9,768 nt of DNA. Source: Bacteroidales bacterium. Its GTDB lineage: Bacteria; Bacteroidota; Bacteroidia; Bacteroidales; Muribaculaceae. The notes under the pieces were generated by a model, which ran no database searches, was not told where the DNA came from, and was given only the letters and a program-made list of their open reading frames with translations. Shown here piece by piece: positions 6,828 to 9,768 of the stretch; position 1 is the first letter of the stretch, and each line of letters starts with the position of its first letter. Both the position numbers and the translations under genes were made by a program. The stretch is from contig SFMJ01000054.1 in the NCBI GenBank assembly GCA_004553095.1, forward strand, positions 1 to 9,768. Reading direction: 5' to 3'.

Positions 6828-8067
6828 AGAATCGATAGAATGGCTATTCAGACAGTTGCCTATGTTTTCGCGAGTAGGAGCAGCTGCCTACAAGCCGGGA
6901 TTGGAGAGGAGTGAGGCATTATCGCGACAATTCGGGGATCCGCATCGGAGATGGAAATCTATCCATGTGGCGGGCACCAACGGCAAGGGGAGTGTATCGA
7001 GTTTGATTGCGGCGACACTCCAGAGTCAGGGGTATAAGACAGGGCTCTACACCTCCCCCCACTTGGTAGACTTCCGTGAGCGTATGCGCATCAACGGAGA
7101 GAAGATACCCGAATCGAGGGTAGTCGACTTTGTAGAGCGCTGGCGCGGCATGGATTATCAGGGCGACAAGCCCTCCTTCTTCGAGTTGACGATGATGATG
7201 GCATTCGAATGGTTTGCCTCCGAAGAGGTGGACTATGCCGTGATCGAAGTTGGGATGGGAGGAAGATTGGACTCCACCAATATCATCACGCCAATACTGT
7301 CAGTGATCACAAACATATCGAAAGATCACACCCAATTTTTGGGCGACACGTTGGCAGCGATAGCCGGAGAGAAGGCGGGGATCATCAAGCCGGGAATACC
7401 TGCCGTGATCGGCGAGGCGACGGAAGAGACCGAGCCTGTGTTCCGCGCCAAGGCCGCAGAGGCAGGCACGACACTCAGAGAGGCATATCGGGAGATCGAC
7501 AAGGGAGCCAACGAGGCGTTAAGATGCGAACTTCACGGAGCATATCAAGAGAAGAATGTGAACACGGCACGTGTGGCTATCGACTCATTGCGACGTATCG
7601 GCGTCGAGATAAGTCGCGATGCGGAAGAACGAGGATTTCGTGAAGTATGCGAACTGACCGGCTTCCAAGGGAGATGGACAGTGCTCAAAGAGTCTCCACT
7701 GACCATTTGCGACACCGGTCACAACGAAGCGGGATTGCGTTATAATCTCAGACAATTACAAGAGATACTTTCCAAACGAGAAGGTGGAGTTCTCCGCTTT
7801 GTGATAGGATTCGTGGCAGATAAAGATGTGGATCATATCCTGCCGATGTTTCCGGCAGATGCGGAATACTATGTGACGCAAGCTGCGATACCTCGCGCCA
7901 TGAGTTGCGAAGAATTGTTGCGACGTTGTCAAGAGCGAGGACTATGCTCTCATCTCTATCAGAGTGTCAAAGAGGCGATGGCTGCTGCAGAGGCTGAAGC
8001 CACTCCACAAGACATCATCTATATCGGGGGGAGCACCTTCATCGTAGCGGATGCGTTGGGGAATTAG
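6817..8067 (+). CDS. folC: Bifunctional folylpolyglutamate synthase/dihydrofolate synthase
   Basis: Cytosolic Mur-ligase-type enzyme, 416 aa. It adds glutamate to dihydropteroate and/or glutamates to reduced folates using ATP. Motifs in order: VAGTNGKGSV P-loop (51-60), YTSPHLVDFRERM (78-90), PSFFELTMMMAF (119-130), EVGMGGRLDSTN (144-155), ISKDHTQFLG (167-176), and GEKAGIIKPG (184-193), whose lysine is the likely carbamylated residue. Then come LHGAYQEKNVNTA (239-251), FQGRW (283-287), the C-terminal domain's CDTGHNEAG (298-306; usually D-x-A-H-N-P), and GGSTFIVADAL (404-414). Whether both activities are kept cannot be told by eye, but single FolC enzymes of this type in bacteria are generally bifunctional. 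The ATG at 6817 lies inside the preceding CHR gene, so folC is probably cotranscribed with the transporter pair. The stop lies in a 7-bp tandem repeat. Confidence 0.96.
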   Translation: MDYKESIEWLFRQLPMFSRVGAAAYKPGLERSEALSRQFGDPHRRWKSIHVAGTNGKGSVSSLIAATLQSQGYKTGLYTSPHLVDFRERMRINGEKIPESRVVDFVERWRGMDYQGDKPSFFELTMMMAFEWFASEEVDYAVIEVGMGGRLDSTNIITPILSVITNISKDHTQFLGDTLAAIAGEKAGIIKPGIPAVIGEATEETEPVFRAKAAEAGTTLREAYREIDKGANEALRCELHGAYQEKNVNTARVAIDSLRRIGVEISRDAEERGFREVCELTGFQGRWTVLKESPLTICDTGHNEAGLRYNLRQLQEILSKREGGVLRFVIGFVADKDVDHILPMFPADAEYYVTQAAIPRAMSCEELLRRCQERGLCSHLYQSVKEAMAAAEAEATPQDIIYIGGSTFIVADALGN

Positions 8068-8080
8068 GAATTAGGAATTA
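8061..8080. repeat. 7-bp tandem repeat (about 2.9 copies) spanning the folC stop
   Basis: GAATTAG is repeated at 8061-8067 and 8068-8074, with a six-base third copy at 8075-8080. The first copy carries the folC TAG stop (8065-8067). Slippage in the distal copies would not change the protein, because the first TAG is in frame. Confidence 0.85.
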
Positions 8081-8091
8081 AAAAAAATAGA

Positions 8092-8123
8092 AGAGAGGTG
8101 GAGCCTGATGGCTTCACCTCTCT
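8092..8123. terminator. Terminator hairpin between folC and rng
   Basis: A 14-bp stem pairs 8092-8105 with 8110-8123 (AGAGAGGTG, one G-T pair, then AGCC) around a TGAT loop. On the minus strand it is followed at once by a U-rich tract (the complement of the A-run at 8080-8087), so it is best read as the intrinsic terminator of rng, ending 52 nt past its stop. On the plus strand there is no T-run after the stem, so for folC it would be weaker. The rest of the 108-nt gap (8124-8175) holds only small stems, such as TTATCC/GGATAA at 8136-8155, with no clear function. Confidence 0.85.
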
Positions 8124-8175
8124 TGATGATAGGGATTATCCGAAAAAAAGGATAACTAAGCTTTAGAGCTTTTCT

Positions 8176-9768
8176 TCAATTCTCATCGTTATTATCTCTG
8201 AAACGGACTCTGTTTTTGCTTTGGCTTGAGCTGATATCACTCTCCTCCTTGAGGTCGATCTCCTTACCATCGGGGTCGATGACGCGATACTGGAGATAAG
8301 CGAGCGACTCATCGGCGATCACCTTAAACGAACGTCCGAACTTTCGTCTCCACTTTCCATAGAGAGAGAATACACCCTTTTTGACGTAAGCATCGACAAA
8401 TGGATGGATATACATGGTAAACTTTTTGATCTTCAGATGCTGCACGAGATACTCGATTTTCTCCTCGAGTCGATCGGTGAAAAGGATCGAAGATTGGACT
8501 TCACCTTTACCGAAGCAGGAAGGGCATGACTCGCTTGTGGTGATATCGAGAGCCGGGCGCACACGTTGGCGAGTTATCTGCATAAGACCGAACTTACTGA
8601 GAGGCAGGATATTGTGGCGAGCACGGTCGTGAGCCATCACCTCCTTCATGTGGTCATAGAGTTGCTGACGGTGATCAGCCTTAGCCATATCGATAAAATC
8701 GACGACAACGATACCGCCCATATCTCTGAGGCGCAACTGACGAGCAATTTCATCGGCGGCTTTGAGGTTAACATCCAGGGCATTAGACTCCTGGTCGGGG
8801 CACGCCTTGCTACGATTGCCGGAATTGACGTCTATCACATGCAGAGCTTCGGTGCTTTCGATGATCAGATAGGCACCGGAGCGGAAGGAGACAGTCTTGC
8901 CGAAGCTTGATTTGATCTGACGAGTGATGTTGAAGAAATCGAATATAGGGGTATCCTTGGTATAAAGTTTGACGACATCTCCACACTCGGGAGAGATCAG
9001 GGATACATAATTTTGGATTTGCGTGAACGTGTCGGCATGATTGACGTAAATATTTTCGAAACTAGGGGAAAAAAGATCCCTAATAATGCTGACGGCACGC
9101 GACTCCTCCTCATAGATCAAATCAGGGGCTTTGCTACGTTGCATTTTAAAAATAGCCTCCTCCCAATATTTGAGCAGAGAGCGCAACTCATTGTTAAGTT
9201 CAGCCACACGTTTACCCTCGGCAGAAGTTCTGACGATTACGCTGAAACCTTTAGGCTTGATACTGCCAATGAGCTGACGAAGTCTGATTTTCTCCTCAGT
9301 AGATTTGATTTTCTGGGAGACCGAGATTTTATCGCCGAAAGGCATCAGGACCATGTATCGTCCGGTGAAAGAGAGTTCGGTGGTGAGTCTGGGTCCTTTG
9401 GAAGAAATAGGCTCCTTGGCGATTTGCACGAGGAGGAGCTGCCCCGGCTGGACGACAGACTGGATAGTGCCCTGTTTTGGGATATCGGGCAAAAGTTTAC
9501 GCTTAGAGATCGAAGGGACTTTCTTCTTATCGGCGAAAGCCTCGGAGAGGAAATCGGAATAAGAGCTGAATTGAGGTCCGAGATCGAGATAATGAAGAAA
9601 AGCGTCTTTATCGTAGCCGACATCGACGAATGCGGCATTCAGACCCGGCATGATCTTTTTCACCTTGGCCAGATAGATATCACCGACAGCGTAAGCTATG
9701 TTGCGGCTTTCCTTCTGGAGCGAGACCAAGCGCGAGTCTTCCAAGAGGGCAATAGAGATGTCCTCTTG
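8176..9768 (-). CDS. rng: Ribonuclease G (RNase E/G family), partial at N-terminus
   Basis: Endoribonuclease of the RNase E/G family, acting on 5'-monophosphorylated single-stranded RNA in rRNA maturation and mRNA decay. The frame is open to the window edge: before the TTG at 9744 it reads QEDISIAL, matching the family N-terminus, so about ten residues and the true start lie outside. The visible 530 residues contain the S1-like RNA-binding region (GDIYLAKVKKIMPGLNAAFVD, then HYLDLGPQF), SFGKTVSFRSGAYLIIE of the 5'-sensor/catalytic core, and the Mg-binding aspartates in HVIDVNSGN and VVVDFIDM (visible residues 313 and 357). The zinc-link cysteines are in CPSC (415 and 418), and a small C-terminal domain follows. 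There is no long degradosome scaffold, only a short charged tail, which favours RNase G over RNase E. Convergent with folC. Confidence 0.95.
   Translation of the reverse strand, partial: QEDISIALLEDSRLVSLQKESRNIAYAVGDIYLAKVKKIMPGLNAAFVDVGYDKDAFLHYLDLGPQFSSYSDFLSEAFADKKKVPSISKRKLLPDIPKQGTIQSVVQPGQLLLVQIAKEPISSKGPRLTTELSFTGRYMVLMPFGDKISVSQKIKSTEEKIRLRQLIGSIKPKGFSVIVRTSAEGKRVAELNNELRSLLKYWEEAIFKMQRSKAPDLIYEEESRAVSIIRDLFSPSFENIYVNHADTFTQIQNYVSLISPECGDVVKLYTKDTPIFDFFNITRQIKSSFGKTVSFRSGAYLIIESTEALHVIDVNSGNRSKACPDQESNALDVNLKAADEIARQLRLRDMGGIVVVDFIDMAKADHRQQLYDHMKEVMAHDRARHNILPLSKFGLMQITRQRVRPALDITTSESCPSCFGKGEVQSSILFTDRLEEKIEYLVQHLKIKKFTMYIHPFVDAYVKKGVFSLYGKWRRKFGRSFKVIADESLAYLQYRVIDPDGKEIDLKEESDISSSQSKNRVRFRDNNDEN

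Noticed and set aside
7209..7643. 144-codon plus-strand frame inside folC
   Set aside because: Arg/Gly/His-rich out-of-frame translation of folC with no domain.
9742..9744. TTG as start of rng
   Set aside because: The upstream in-frame residues (QEDISIAL) match the RNase G N-terminus; the true start is beyond the window.

Overview
The window looks like an ordinary chromosomal segment from a member of the Bacteroidales; I cannot place it to genus. Four things point there: a DUF4494 protein, an RNase G and a transketolase that match Bacteroides versions as I remember them, candidate promoters of the Bacteroidetes TAnnTTTG type, and few clear Shine-Dalgarno sites. Base composition is moderate, and the first ~650 bases look more AT-rich than the rest. 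There are nine protein-coding genes, two cut by the window edges. I see no tRNA, rRNA, CRISPR array or insertion sequence.

Layout: (1) 2-631 (+) is the C-terminal part of an AAA-type ATPase with a winged helix and a PD-(D/E)XK-like domain. (2) A bidirectional terminator at 669-697 separates it from a convergent minus-strand block, 5344 down to 713: DUF4494 protein, YggS (PLP homeostasis), FucP-like sugar/H+ symporter, transketolase. Gaps of 40, 70 and 22 nt suggest one transcription unit, though the 70-nt gap could hold another promoter. (3) A divergent intergenic region (5345-5618) carries candidate -7 elements for both directions. (4) A plus-strand block, 5619-8067, encodes the two halves of a split chromate (CHR) transporter followed by folC; folC overlaps the second half by 11 nt. 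(5) A convergent intergenic region (8068-8175) holds a strong hairpin whose U-tract serves the minus-strand gene. (6) 8176-9768 (-) is RNase G (rng), missing only its extreme N-terminus.

The functions are mostly housekeeping: the non-oxidative pentose phosphate pathway, sugar uptake, vitamin B6 homeostasis, folate polyglutamylation and RNA processing. I found no convincing undescribed system. The points most worth a second look are the CHR-CHR-folC overlap, the DUF4494-yggS-transporter-tkt arrangement, an altered loop in an otherwise intact transketolase, and short tandem repeats in two intergenic regions.
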